In this document: one piece after another, positions 43,490-52,724 of the stretch
Layout: every line of letters starts with the position of its first letter
How positions within the stretch are numbered: position 1 is the stretch's first letter
Source of the DNA: Brachypodium distachyon
Lineage: Eukaryota; Streptophyta; Magnoliopsida; Poales; Poaceae
Direction: 5' to 3'
NCBI RefSeq assembly: GCF_000005505.3
Contig: NC_016132.3
Location: forward strand, 46,328,914-46,392,913
DNA: 64,000 bases
The notes under the pieces: model-generated
Seen by the model: only the letters and a program-made list of their open reading frames with translations
What the model was told of the DNA's origin: nothing
Database searches by the model: none
Translations under genes and position numbers: made by a program

Positions 43490-43880
43490 TATGATCATAG
43501 TTCTCTTTCCCCGAGTCTCTAATCTACCAACCCCAGTAACTCTAAATTAATTTTATTAAATCCGTAAATGATATCTTGGAAATACTTTCCGCCAATCATA
43601 CCTATTTCCGTAGTATGCTTATTTTATATTTTAAATATTAGTGTATTTGTCTACTCCATCCGATTCATATTAATTGTCGAAATATTACATGTATATTTGG
43701 ACATTTTTTAGACATAGATACATCCATATTTGGGAAAATTTGAGACATTTAATATGGATCGGTGGGAGTATCTAAATTATCAAAATAACTTTTAAAGTTG
43801 ATTACTCAAAAAACTCATTCAAACTTTAAGAAATTTGATTTAAGATAGAATTAGAATATTTTATAAAAAGGAACAGATGG
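43490..43880. mobile_element. Decayed long Stowaway-type MITE, interrupted
   Basis: The sequence resembles the 33472-33724 element: AACTCTAAATTAATTTTATTAAAT, GATATCTTGG..ATACTT, ATTAGTGTATTT and TTCAAACTTTAAGAAATTTGATTTAAGA appear in the same order. A second Stowaway splits it at 43654-43768. The ends are too worn to place. Confidence 0.5.
43654..43768. mobile_element. Stowaway MITE nested in a decayed MITE
   Basis: Ends CTCCATCCGATTCATATTAA and the near-complement CTCCCACCGATCCATATTAA, 115 bp, flanked by TA at 43652-43653 and 43769-43770. Confidence 0.85.
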
Positions 43881-44408
43881 AATATAGTAGATAACATACA
43901 CTAGTATTTGGCCCTGCACCACTCCTGGTGGCCTTGCACAACCTTTTATTGCATAGAGAGAAACCCAAGTTGGCTCAGATACAAATTCTTTCGGCAATGA
44001 ATCCTACGTAAACAAGATTGGTCAAAATCAACCATGTATGTGCTTCACGAGTACAGGAACGAGCAGACGAACAGTCATTAGGTAGGCTCAATCAATCAGG
44101 AGATCTTTGAAGAAAAAATGTGTTTACCCTGTGAGATTTAAATGTACTGGAAGGCAAACATCTAATTGAATATTAATGGTAAGTCACACAATTTGTACAA
44201 AACATAGATTTTACAGTATCAAAATATAATTTTCAAATTTTAATCTAAAATATGTAACAACTCAAATGATGGTCCATATAAAATTAAGCCACACAAATGC
44301 GAGGACCCAACTGCTAGTTGAAAAGGTATCAATCGCCGAGCAACAAACCTGAGACAGAAGATGCTGTAAAAAAAACAAAAAAAACGTAACATGAAGTAGT
44401 CGATATGC

Positions 44409-44636
44409 CTAGCCGATCTTGGGAACAGAAGTGACGATGTGGTTGGCGTCATAGAAGAGGGCGACGCGCTTGGGGTTGAACCCGGTCGGCGGCGGTTTAG
44501 AACCGTGGAAGAAGACGCGGACATCAGGCCTGCTGTCCGTGATCGCGAACGCTGCGTCCATGTAATCGCAGCCCACCAGTTCTGGCCACGGCGTCTTCTC
44601 GTCTTCACGCGGCCCGGCAACCTTTCCTCCTTCCAT
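44409..44636 (-). CDS. Potato inhibitor I family protein, copy 1
   Basis: The frame of 75 residues begins MEGGKVAGPR. It carries the family signature TPWPELVG at 15-22, a helix-like region, VRVFFHG (39-45) leading into the loop, then KRVALFYDANHIVTSVPKIG at the C-terminus, closely following the barley CI-2 layout. Members are small serine-protease inhibitors, often wound- or pathogen-induced. The exposed loop here is SKPPPTGFNPK. It is proline-rich and about one residue longer than in CI-2, without the usual Met/Leu-Glu/Asp scissile pair or the Tyr/Phe-Arg that braces it. Inhibitory power is therefore doubtful. There is no signal peptide in the chosen frame; an in-frame extension upstream to 44789 lacks typical features. 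Minus-strand TATA (AAATATATGAGCAG) lies near 44783-44796. The paralogue is 2.3 kb away on the same strand. Confidence 0.85.
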   Translation of the reverse strand: MEGGKVAGPREDEKTPWPELVGCDYMDAAFAITDSRPDVRVFFHGSKPPPTGFNPKRVALFYDANHIVTSVPKIG

Positions 44637-44978
44637 CCTTCGTACTTTTGATCGAGCCCCACAACACGAAATTAAGGAGAAGCGGCAAACACGAGCAGAT
44701 CTTCCTTCTTTTTTCTGCAAAAAAGAAGAAGAAGAGAAATACGCAGATCGACCGGCACTTTTCTTGGCTGCCTTTCGATCCCTGCTCATATATTTATGTT
44801 GCTCGCACGCGAGTTCGACTCGGACTCAACACAGATGCAACCCGACCTGAACGTTGCACTCCTATTCTAGTCGGATTGGGCGCTGTATTTGCCATTGGCC
44901 GGTAAAGAATTTAGATGCCAGCCATATGAGTGTAGATCAATTGTCTCGGAACTATGGTGAGTCTGAGTATAGCATAGG

Positions 44979-45640
44979 CAAGTATCTTGCTACAGCCTTA
45001 CCTCTGTTCTGCATCTTCGCAACTAGAGTTGAGATATGTTTTTTTTTCTCTTCAGAAAATGCGCTGCATGGTGGCACTACTCTTGTCCATTGCAAGGCTG
45101 GAAGAGCTCGAAGCACTACCATGGTTGTGTGCTATTTGGTATGACAAAGTCTGTTCATTGTTTTCCTTCTGTTTATGTCTTGCCTGCGTGACTTGCAGGT
45201 TAAGTACAAGAACATGACTCCTGAAACAGCTTTGCAGCATGTAATGTCTGTAAGACCTCGAGTGAAATTAGCACGTTCCCAATGGAAGACATGCAATCTT
45301 ACCCTGCAACTTTATACTTCATATCAGATTCAGATCACAAAAACAAAAATGAAAATGAAAGGAGTAATTATTATTCAAGTATCTGCAAAATATTCTGTGG
45401 ATACTGATATACTTTCCCACTTCTTCTTTGCCACAGGCTGTTGAAGGTTTTAGAACTAACATTTCAGTTGAGACATCAAGTGTGCTAAATTCTGGTCAAG
45501 AATTCATCACAGGTTCAGATGTTGAGGGGCCTAGGAAGTATGATGTTGATGTCCCTCAGTGGAGTTGGTTTTAATCCGTCACAAGCCTATCATTTCGATG
45601 ACATCTACCGGATGATTGAGGACTACCAACAACTTCGTAC
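44979..45640 (+). pseudogene. PTPMT1-like phosphatase pseudogene, copy B (5'-truncated)
   Basis: It keeps part of the third intron and exons at 45056-45138, 45199-45288 and about 45437-45574. The active site reads HCKAGRARSTT, with the Ser that copy A lost, and MSVRPRVKLARSQWK has no stop at the point where copy A stops. The first three exons are absent because the duplication began in the intron. The fifth-exon donor reads AC in place of GT. The last exon (AVEGFRTNIS) is open further than in copy A but has lost bases before its TAA. It cannot make a phosphatase alone. Confidence 0.82.
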
Positions 45641-45687
45641 TCCCTTCGCGTATTAAATCGGTACCAATTAATATGAAATGGAGGGAG
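45640..45687. mobile_element. Very short Stowaway MITE with empty site in unit 1
   Basis: Ends CTCCCTTCGCGTATTAA and the near-complement CTCCCTCCATTTCATATTAA, 48 bp, with TA at 45638-45639 and 45688-45689. Unit 1 reads CAACTTCATACCATTTTGC near 34227-34245 where unit 2 has CAACTTCG-TA-element-TA-CCATTTTGC. Confidence 0.88.
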
Positions 45688-46703
45688 TACCATTTTGCTT
45701 GGCTTACCTGGTAGATAAATTCACATGCTTATTTTTCCAATCGTGGATCAGTAGGGTGTGAATAATCAGCATTAGTATTTCCCAGCCTGCCGAACGCCCC
45801 TGGGGAGAAGAGAGATTAAAGTTCGCCTAAATGATTGCCAATCACCATGACTTGTTAACACAGTTCTAAACTTGTAATGTCAAATGTCTGCTGCACGTTC
45901 GCCATTCTGCTTTGTTCTGGCCGCTTGGTAAATGGTTACTGACCGTGAATGTGCTCCAGATCCGGTTTTGCTATTTGAAACATAATGTTGAAGTTTGTTG
46001 CCTTCATGGAGATCAGGTTTTGGTTTGTTTAATGTGCTCTCTCTTTTCCTTTTAGGAATCTGTTTAATGTGTTCAGTCAGGAACTTAGATGCATGCATAC
46101 AAACCTGAAACAAGAGATTTTCAACATACCCTTATTAAAGGGTGAAATCCACTGCAAACTTAAACAACATAATATATATTGAAGCACAAAGGCCTTTAAT
46201 ACACCAAAAATTCATGCAACCAGTGTTCTTGCGCACCTATTCTATACACACAAACATCATATCCTATCCAGCACATGAATATGGTTCACACATGTAGGAA
46301 AGTTGCTCATCTGCCAGGACTTGGCAACAATTATCCAAACATTCAACACAATACAAATTATCTGCTAGTCAGTGAAACCATAGCAGCAACGTCATCTAGA
46401 TATACCACGTGTTGAGATCCAAAAATCTTCTATCCTAAGGAGTTGTCAATGTTCACTAAAGCATGAGAGGGTTTGAGGCTTAAGAACTTTTTTGAGAAGT
46501 CACCAGGGGCAGGATGCCCACCTGAGCTTGTAATTAAAAGAAAATTGAAAATCATTCATCGCGGTCGTTTGAAAAAAAAAACATTCATCGCCGAGCAGCA
46601 AACATAAACATGATAGATAACTTGTTGGAAAAAAACATGATACATATAACACGAAGTGTATCTCGACTATTCTATATGGAAATCAATTAGCTGGTCGATA
46701 TGC

Positions 46704-46931
46704 CTAGCCGATATTAGGAACTGAAGTGACTATGTGGTGGGCGTCATAGAAGAGGGCGACGCGCTTGGGATCGAACCCGGCCGGCGGCGGTGCAGAGCCG
46801 TGGAAGAAGACGCGGACATCAGGCCTGTTCTGCATGATCGCGAACGCTGCGGCCATGTAGTCGCCGCCCACCAGTTCCGGCCACGACGTCTTGTCGTCGT
46901 CACGAGGCCGGGGAACCTTTCGTCCTTCCAT
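46704..46931 (-). CDS. Potato inhibitor I family protein, copy 2
   Basis: The frame of 75 residues begins MEGRKVPRPR. It has TSWPELVG (15-22), VRVFFHG (39-45), loop SAPPPAGFDPK and KRVALFYDAHHIVTSVPNIG. It is colinear with copy 1 without indels, and most changes are conservative. The start is the ATG matching copy 1; an in-frame extension to 47063 is less convincing. Both copies have the same unusual proline-rich loop, so the loop predates the duplication, and both have stayed open while the linked phosphatase decayed. That suggests selection on the protein. The 5' side shares the TATA-containing promoter of copy 1 (ATAAACATATGAGCAG near 47070-47085), so expression may be similar. No cysteines are present, as in CI-2. 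Confidence 0.85.
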   Translation of the reverse strand: MEGRKVPRPRDDDKTSWPELVGGDYMAAAFAIMQNRPDVRVFFHGSAPPPAGFDPKRVALFYDAHHIVTSVPNIG

Positions 46932-47258
46932 CCTAGTGTACTTCCGAGCCGCCAACGCAAAAGGGGAAACGACAAACACAGCAGATCTTCCTTCTTTCTG
47001 CAAAAAAAAAAGGAGAGGAGAAATACGCAGATCGACCAGCACTTTTTCTTGGCGGCCTTTCAATCCCTGCTCATATGTTTATGTTGCTCACACGGGAATT
47101 CAAGCTCGGATTCAACACGGATGCAACCCGACCTGAACGTTGCAGGCCTGCGCCCGTGCGTTTCGACTACGACACGGCAACACCTATTCTAGTCGGATTC
47201 GTCGCTGTATTTGCCATTTGGCCGGTGAAGAAATTAGCGGCCAGCAGTGTTAGTTATA

Positions 47259-47366
47259 TTCCCTCCGTCCGATATTGAGTGCTGAAATATTAGATGTATC
47301 TAGATGTATTTTAGATATAAATACATTCATATTAAATTATAGTCACTTAATATGAGACGGAGGGAG
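47259..47366. mobile_element. Stowaway MITE in the promoter side of inhibitor copy 2
   Basis: A 108-bp element with TTCCCTCCGTCCGATATT and near-complement CTCCCTCCGTCTCATATT ends, flanked by TA (47257-47258 and 47367-47368). The matching place in unit 1 (about 44929-44940, AGTGTAGATCAATTG) has no element. Confidence 0.88.
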
Positions 47367-47523
47367 TATCAATTATCTTGGGATCAAGATGATTATAGCA
47401 TACGTGTCAAAAAAACAGATGATTGTACTTTGGTCTGAGTTCTTTGGAGAGTAAATTTTACAATTGCATGTATTTCGTTAGGATTTCCTAATGACCACAG
47501 AGTTCATCGCATGTTTTGTTGTA

Positions 47524-47647
47524 CTCCCTCCGTCCGACAAAGAATGTCTCAACTTTGATTAAATATGAATGCATCTATATACTAAGTCATGTCTAGATAT
47601 ATCCAAATTTTCACAAACTTGACACATCTTTTGTTGGACGGAGGGAG
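47524..47647. mobile_element. Stowaway MITE
   Basis: A 124-bp element with CTCCCTCCGTCCGACAAAGA and near-complement CTCCCTCCGTCCAACAAAAGA ends, flanked by TA. Same subtype as 26486-26609. Confidence 0.9.
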
Positions 47648-48459
47648 TATATGCTTTTTCTCCTGTAGTCCAAATCTCTCGGTTTAGTCAATTTGACGGC
47701 GATTCCGACAATCTTGGCCCACATGTCAGTCTATCCGTGGGAAACAAAAAAAATTGAACATTTCACTCGACACGCCAACTGCTAACGGCACTTGAGCCGA
47801 TCGGACGACCCACTTTCTCGTACTGCCCTCTCTCCTGCTGCTTGAGCCTTTGTCCTCAGCACTGGTCTCTACCCTCGGTGGCAGCGGCCTCTCTTTCCAC
47901 CGGCTGGAAGAGGCAGCGGCGGGTGCGGTCGGGCGGCGCGCAACTGGGGGGTGTGGGGCGGTGGTGAGGGCGTGCAGGAGGGCCGGCCATGGTGAGGGCG
48001 GCGAGCGCGGTGACGGTGCGAGGATGCAGCGACGCGCGCGAAGACGAGTGCGGGGTTGGGCCAGCGGCGGCGGTGGCCGAAGGTGGCGGCGGGAGGCGGA
48101 AGATGCACTCAGGAAAAAGGAAGGGGGCGTGAGAAAAAGTGACGTGGCACGGTGATGAGAAAAATATCTCCTGAAATGATAGCTTGGAAGATTAATTTAG
48201 GTCTTTCCTAATCTAGGTGTCCAAGCAGGGACACTACTGAAGAGATTCTTTGGCCTTTGCCCCTAAAAATGAGTAGGGTTTATGCTGAAAATGCTCTTAA
48301 CTTGTTGAATTACAATCACTTTGGAGAATGTGCTCAAAAAACTATGCTTACCCACCCATGTTACTTACAAGCGACCCACCGGAAAAAAAAATCAAAAAAT
48401 CTTAAACTTAAAAAATACTTCTTCCGATACATAATAAATACATAATAAATGACTACTTG
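47648..48459. other. Intergenic DNA with a GC-rich patch
   Basis: A GC-rich patch at 47870-48130 gives overlapping Arg/Gly-rich frames on both strands without any domain. Composition, not coding, explains them. Nothing else is recognised. Confidence 0.4.
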
Positions 48460-48595
48460 CAGCCCGAGCAGTGCATCAGTCTGTTCTTTCAGCAAGTGGG
48501 ATACAACGATGTCATCCTGGAGACGGATGCTTCCAACTTGAAGCAGGCGATCACGACGACCGACTATGGTTATAGATTAAAGCTCAATTAAGTGT
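48460..48595 (+). pseudogene. RNase H-like fragment
   Basis: A short plus-strand frame reads NDVILETDASNLKQAITTTDY, the conserved core of the RVT_3/RNase H-like domain found at the end of plant LINE-type polyproteins and in stand-alone copies. The frame ends soon after. It is a small relic next to the receptor-kinase 3' end. Confidence 0.5.
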
Positions 48596-48836
48596 TGTTT
48601 TTTACAATGTAACGGTCAATGTGTGTCCAAATCCTATAATAATAGTGTAGCTCCAGAACTTGCTGCCCGAGGCGTCTCTGTTTAGGAGATGATGAGTGGT
48701 GACCATGCATTCTGTTTGGGTTGACCATCGTCCGCAGTTTGTAATGAACTTGTGCGCTGGCGATTTAAACAACGGCCACATCAGGATAATGGAACGCACT
48801 AGTGTTCCTCTGAAAAATATAAAAAATAAAACTCGA

Positions 48837-51329
48837 TCATGACAGGTACGCAGGGTGCTCATCCTCGTCATCGCACGCGGTGAGAGCTTTGGAAATGTCA
48901 TCCATGGTTGGCCTGTTGCTGCTCCGCTCCTCCATGCACGACAAGGAAATCTTCACCATTTCCATGGCCTGCCGAGGGTTGAACTGCCCCTGCAATCTGC
49001 CGTCCACCAGGGACGTAACGTCTCCACTGGCCACCACCTGTCTCAGCGCCTGCGCGATCTGCCACAGCTCTATCGGCTCCCCGCCGTCCGCCGTCGTCTG
49101 GTCGGATACCCTGCTCCCCATGACGATCTCCAGCAGCACGATGCCGTAGCTGTACACGTCGACCTTGGCGTCCACGGGCAGGCCCAAGGCCCACTCGGGG
49201 GCCATGTACCCGGCCGTCCCCCTCATCTGGGCCAAGTGCACGCCCGCAGAGTCCCTCCCGGATAGCTTGGCCAGCCCGAAGTCGGCGATCTTGGCGTCGA
49301 GGTCCCGCGTCAGCAGGATGTTCTCGGGCTTCACGTCACAGTGGATGACCCACTCGAGGCACTCGTGGTGGAGGTAAGCCAGGCCCCTGGCCGCGCCCAG
49401 CGCGATCCTGTACCGCTCGCCCCACGCCAGAGTCCTGCCGCCCATGCCGATGCCGGCGCCGAACAGGTGCCTGTCCAGGGACTCGTTCTCCACGTGCTCG
49501 TACACCAGCAGCTTGTGCTTCCGTTCCGAGCAGAACCCCCAGATCCTGACCAGGTTGATGTGGTTGATCCTCCCCAGCACCGTCACCTCCGCCCAGAACT
49601 CCTCGTCGCTCTGCGTCACGTTGTCCGTCAGTTTCTTCACCGCCACCACGGCAGTGGTGTCGTTCTTGTCGAGCACGCCGCGGTACACGACGCCGGAGCC
49701 GCCCCTGCCGAGCTCCTCCTTGAAGTTCCCCGTCGCGCTCTTGAGCTCCCGGTACGAGAACCTCCTGAACTGGCTCGCCATGACCATCCTGTACCCCGCC
49801 TGCAGCGAGCTGGGCACGCTCTCCATGCCGGACAGGAACCACCATGCCGCGGCCACGAAGAGAAGCTCCACGACTCCCAGCGCCGTCGCGAACGCAAAGA
49901 AGTAGGTCCAGTTTGGGCCGTTGCTTGGCATCACATACGTCCTCTGTGGATATCTCGGGGCCAAGGAGCCGTTGGATTTGCAGGCAAGACCCGTGGACGG
50001 CGGCGGTGCTGCTGCCGAGCCGGCGTTGAGATTATTGTTATCGCTAGGCACCTTGAGATAGATGCTTCCCGGGAACACGCTGGACGTGTAGCCGTTGAAC
50101 AGGACGCTTTTCGGGTAGCATTTGCCGCTGCCATCCAGCCTGTAGGAGAAGGCGGTGCACAAGCACATCCGCAGGCAGATGTTCCTGCAGTAGCCGAACG
50201 TGACGGACTCGTTGTACCCGAGGTCGTAGCCGTAGAAGTCGGTGTATGCCACCTTGACGAAGGTGAACCGCTCCGGCGCCACTTCGCTGCAGTTGGCGGC
50301 GGTGACGTTGAACGTCGGCACGCAGCCCTTTCTCCCGTCCCGCGGGTCGGCCATCACGTGCCCGGGTAAGCACGAGCATCGGAAGGAAGGCTGGTACTGG
50401 CAGACGGCGTTCTTGCCGCACAGCCCGTGCACGGAGCAAGGCTGTTGTACTGCCGCCCACGTGACCGTCCATGCGCCTGGAGCGGCAGACCCGGTGGTGC
50501 CGTTGTTGTTCAGGCTGTATATCCTCACGTTGCCGTCCTGCTCGATGGTCAGCCGCCTCTTGACGCCGGGGACGCCCTGATCGGAGGCCTGGACGCGCAG
50601 GTTGTCGCTGGAGAGGAACACGCCGGTGTCGTCGAGGACGCCGACCCGTGAGCTGTTGTACTTGGTCCGGCCGTTGCCGAACACGTCCCTGTCCGGGTTC
50701 GGCCAGTAGATGCTCGCGATGTCCGGGCCGTCGTAGAGGAGCCGCAGCACGTTGTCGTTGTCGTAGTAGAGGGTGTAGTAGCCGGCCACCAGCTTCTTAT
50801 CCTTGGTCAGCGGCTGAGACGGGAGCAGGGTGTCCGTGGGCCAGTCAAAGCTCTGCCACACCCACGCCGCGGCACGCCCGGCGTCCGCGATGACGAGGTT
50901 GCCGGTGTCGAGGAGGGATACGGTGAGTTGCTTGCCCTTGCTGCCCCCCGTCTTGCTGTCCCACACGGTGGTGCCATTGGCGTCGGCGAGGGCCAGTTTG
51001 CCGTCGTGGCCGAACGAGATGCTGGAGAGCCGGCCATTGACCGGGTCGCCAAGGTTGGCCGTCCAGACGGCGGTCCTGTTCTCGGTGGCGGTGAACCAGA
51101 TGGAGAAGTAGTAGGCGTTGTCGCCGGCTTCGAGGAAGCCGCAGGAGAAGGTGCCGTCCGGCGACACCAGGAAGGGCCGTGCGTGGTCTTCCACCGACAT
51201 GGACGACCCGGTGCCCAGTGTGTGTTGTCCCGATGATGATGATGATGACGACGATGCGCACTGGCGCATGGCAAGGTGGGAGATCAGCGAAAGGAGGGCA
51301 GCTAGGCTGGCGAATCTGCTGGCCATCAT
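48837..51329 (-). CDS. S-domain (G-type lectin) receptor-like kinase, ZmPK1-like, non-RD, GC-rich
   Basis: One frame of 830 residues from MMASRFASLA. A signal peptide (about 1-25) precedes a Ser-rich linker. Then come a bulb-type lectin domain (about 50-180), S-locus glycoprotein region, EGF-like cluster (about 298-336), PAN/apple region (about 345-425), transmembrane helix (about 474-499) and kinase (about 540-820). Kinase landmarks are GRGGSGVVYRG, K565, HCD at 663-665, DFG at 683-685 and APE at 710-712. As in the first paralogue the loop is HCD, non-RD. The frame continues upstream of 51329 for 56 codons without leader character, so the MM start directly before the hydrophobic segment is preferred. 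The gene is intronless and strongly GC-rich at third positions, unlike the 22539-24923 copy, with which it shares domain order and a HPAY C-terminal motif. Likely a plasma-membrane receptor; ligand unknown. Confidence 0.95.
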   Translation of the reverse strand: MMASRFASLAALLSLISHLAMRQCASSSSSSSSGQHTLGTGSSMSVEDHARPFLVSPDGTFSCGFLEAGDNAYYFSIWFTATENRTAVWTANLGDPVNGRLSSISFGHDGKLALADANGTTVWDSKTGGSKGKQLTVSLLDTGNLVIADAGRAAAWVWQSFDWPTDTLLPSQPLTKDKKLVAGYYTLYYDNDNVLRLLYDGPDIASIYWPNPDRDVFGNGRTKYNSSRVGVLDDTGVFLSSDNLRVQASDQGVPGVKRRLTIEQDGNVRIYSLNNNGTTGSAAPGAWTVTWAAVQQPCSVHGLCGKNAVCQYQPSFRCSCLPGHVMADPRDGRKGCVPTFNVTAANCSEVAPERFTFVKVAYTDFYGYDLGYNESVTFGYCRNICLRMCLCTAFSYRLDGSGKCYPKSVLFNGYTSSVFPGSIYLKVPSDNNNLNAGSAAAPPPSTGLACKSNGSLAPRYPQRTYVMPSNGPNWTYFFAFATALGVVELLFVAAAWWFLSGMESVPSSLQAGYRMVMASQFRRFSYRELKSATGNFKEELGRGGSGVVYRGVLDKNDTTAVVAVKKLTDNVTQSDEEFWAEVTVLGRINHINLVRIWGFCSERKHKLLVYEHVENESLDRHLFGAGIGMGGRTLAWGERYRIALGAARGLAYLHHECLEWVIHCDVKPENILLTRDLDAKIADFGLAKLSGRDSAGVHLAQMRGTAGYMAPEWALGLPVDAKVDVYSYGIVLLEIVMGSRVSDQTTADGGEPIELWQIAQALRQVVASGDVTSLVDGRLQGQFNPRQAMEMVKISLSCMEERSSNRPTMDDISKALTACDDEDEHPAYLS

Positions 51330-52724
51330 GAATGTTGCAATAATTGTGGTGTGAGGTTTGTTGATCGGCAAGGGAACCAATCGAGCAAAGCTACTGGCAT
51401 CGATACATGTAGTAGTACAATGAGTAGTCCATTGTATGGCTCTGTCTGTGATGTTAATCACTACTCTACTGTTTATGTTCATATTTGAAGAACTCACGCA
51501 GCGTTGAACGTATACGTCAAGTCACTACTGTTTATGTTCATATTTGCGTCAAAGTAGTTTGGAGAATTTTAGAGGGGTCGATCTGACCCACAGTGCTAGT
51601 CCGTTACCTTCTGATAGTGGAAGCCTGTTGGTGACAAGCTGCCAATTCAAGGACCGGAAGTGTGTCCATCTTGTATTCTTGTCCTGTGGCGTCTGTCGTC
51701 TGGCGTCTGCCAATTGGACGCCAACGTCGCCACGTCCTACCGCCTGCAGTGCCCTGGTCGCTACGGTGACGGCGACGTACGTCCATCTTGGATATCCAAC
51801 CACGCTGCTAGTTGGCCTTATCTTGGAATTCTCTTTGTTTTTCCCCTTCTAAAAAATAGGTACTATGGTATTCATAAATTCGGCCGCGGAAACAAAGTTA
51901 GGCATATGTGGCCGCGAATTTTGACGGAGGTATCAAGCGTATACCTCGTAGCCGCCCTCTCCGTCTCCTCAAATAATATTGTTGCTCTTTCTTGAATGAC
52001 AATTTCGCCTGTATGAATGTATGATCATCCTTGATCGATGATCCTTAACCTATGTTATTTTTAATTGCACGACAAGTGCCGTCCAAGACTCCAAAGGGAC
52101 TGTCGATGGGGGTGGACTGTCGACCGGAGAATGTGTGGGTTTCCACGGGGGTGGACTGTCGACCGGAGAATGGACGGGGCTGTGGTGCTCGCTGGAAGGT
52201 ACTCTCGGCCTCTTTGGTGCCTCCGATCTCCCTGCTCTCCGGCCGCGACACCCACGCTCCCCCAGCCCTAGGTTACCAACCCCTCCCACTGCCACACCGT
52301 TGCCTCAACCATGCCAATTCCGTGTGGAATTCCGCCAGACGCCACGCGGGCTTAACCGCACGAGAACTGCGTACTTGGAAATCAAATTGTGCTTATCCAG
52401 ACAAATATTAAGTCTTACAACATAAATGCTGATTAAGAAGAGAGCTTAAGTTGAGGTTCTAGCAAGATAATCAAAGCTTGAGAAAGTGCACAACAAATTC
52501 GATAAGCACTCTTGGTCCATGCATTCACCAGGTGCCCCTTTCATAAACCAGGATGTGGTTACCGACCTAAGATACATAAGTTGGTGGCAAACTGGCAACA
52601 ACATGTAGAGGGATCAGGGATGAACCGACCAGAATGTAGGTTTTGCGTCCACGAGTATCACTAATTTGAATTTTGCAACAGGCTATTATTTCGGCTTCTC
52701 CTCCCCTAGGATAAATTAGACGAA
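51330..52724. other. Intergenic DNA between the second receptor kinase and the ARF gene
   Basis: It holds the kinase promoter and the 3' side of the ARF gene. A 26-bp block, GGGGGTGGACTGTCGACCGG plus GAGAATG overlap, occurs at 52108-52133 and 52147-52172, a 39-bp period. A 23-base stretch CACTACTGTTTATGTTCATATTTG-like is repeated at about 51464-51490 and 51524-51547. No gene is supported. Confidence 0.45.

Larger units (their letters stand above)
32575..44976. repeat. Tandem segmental duplication, unit 1 (expanded)
   Basis: Unit 1 runs from the third intron of phosphatase copy A to the promoter of inhibitor copy 1. Its order is phosphatase 3' half, 3' flank with ACAAACCTGAAACAAGAGAT, a CTCATCTGCCAGGACT block (42630-42810), then the inhibitor gene. 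Unit 2 repeats the same order in 2.4 kb. Unit 1 is 12.4 kb because of insertions: the 34807-42618 block with its Copia element, the Stowaway at 33472, and about 1.5 kb at 42.8-44.3 kb. Confidence 0.85.
44977..47402. repeat. Tandem segmental duplication, unit 2
   Basis: Similarity to unit 1 starts at about 44979 in the third intron of the phosphatase (CAAGTATCTxGCTACAG). It runs through phosphatase exons 4-6, the 3' flank, the CTCATCTGCCAGGACT block, the inhibitor gene and its promoter, and ends near TATAGCATA at 47394-47402. The same TATAGCATA ends unit 1 at 44976, so the join is mapped to a few bases. Three insertions distinguish the copies and each has an apparently empty counterpart. Confidence 0.85.

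Noticed and set aside
47850..48155. Gly/Arg-rich frame as a gene
   Set aside because: Frames are open on both strands over a GC-rich patch and the content is low-complexity.
49341..50369. Plus-strand frame of 342 codons inside the second receptor kinase
   Set aside because: It is a composition-driven shadow on the opposite strand of a GC-rich gene.
51330..51497. 56-codon N-terminal extension of the second receptor kinase
   Set aside because: It is hydrophilic and would place the signal peptide internally; the MM start at 51329 gives the usual layout.
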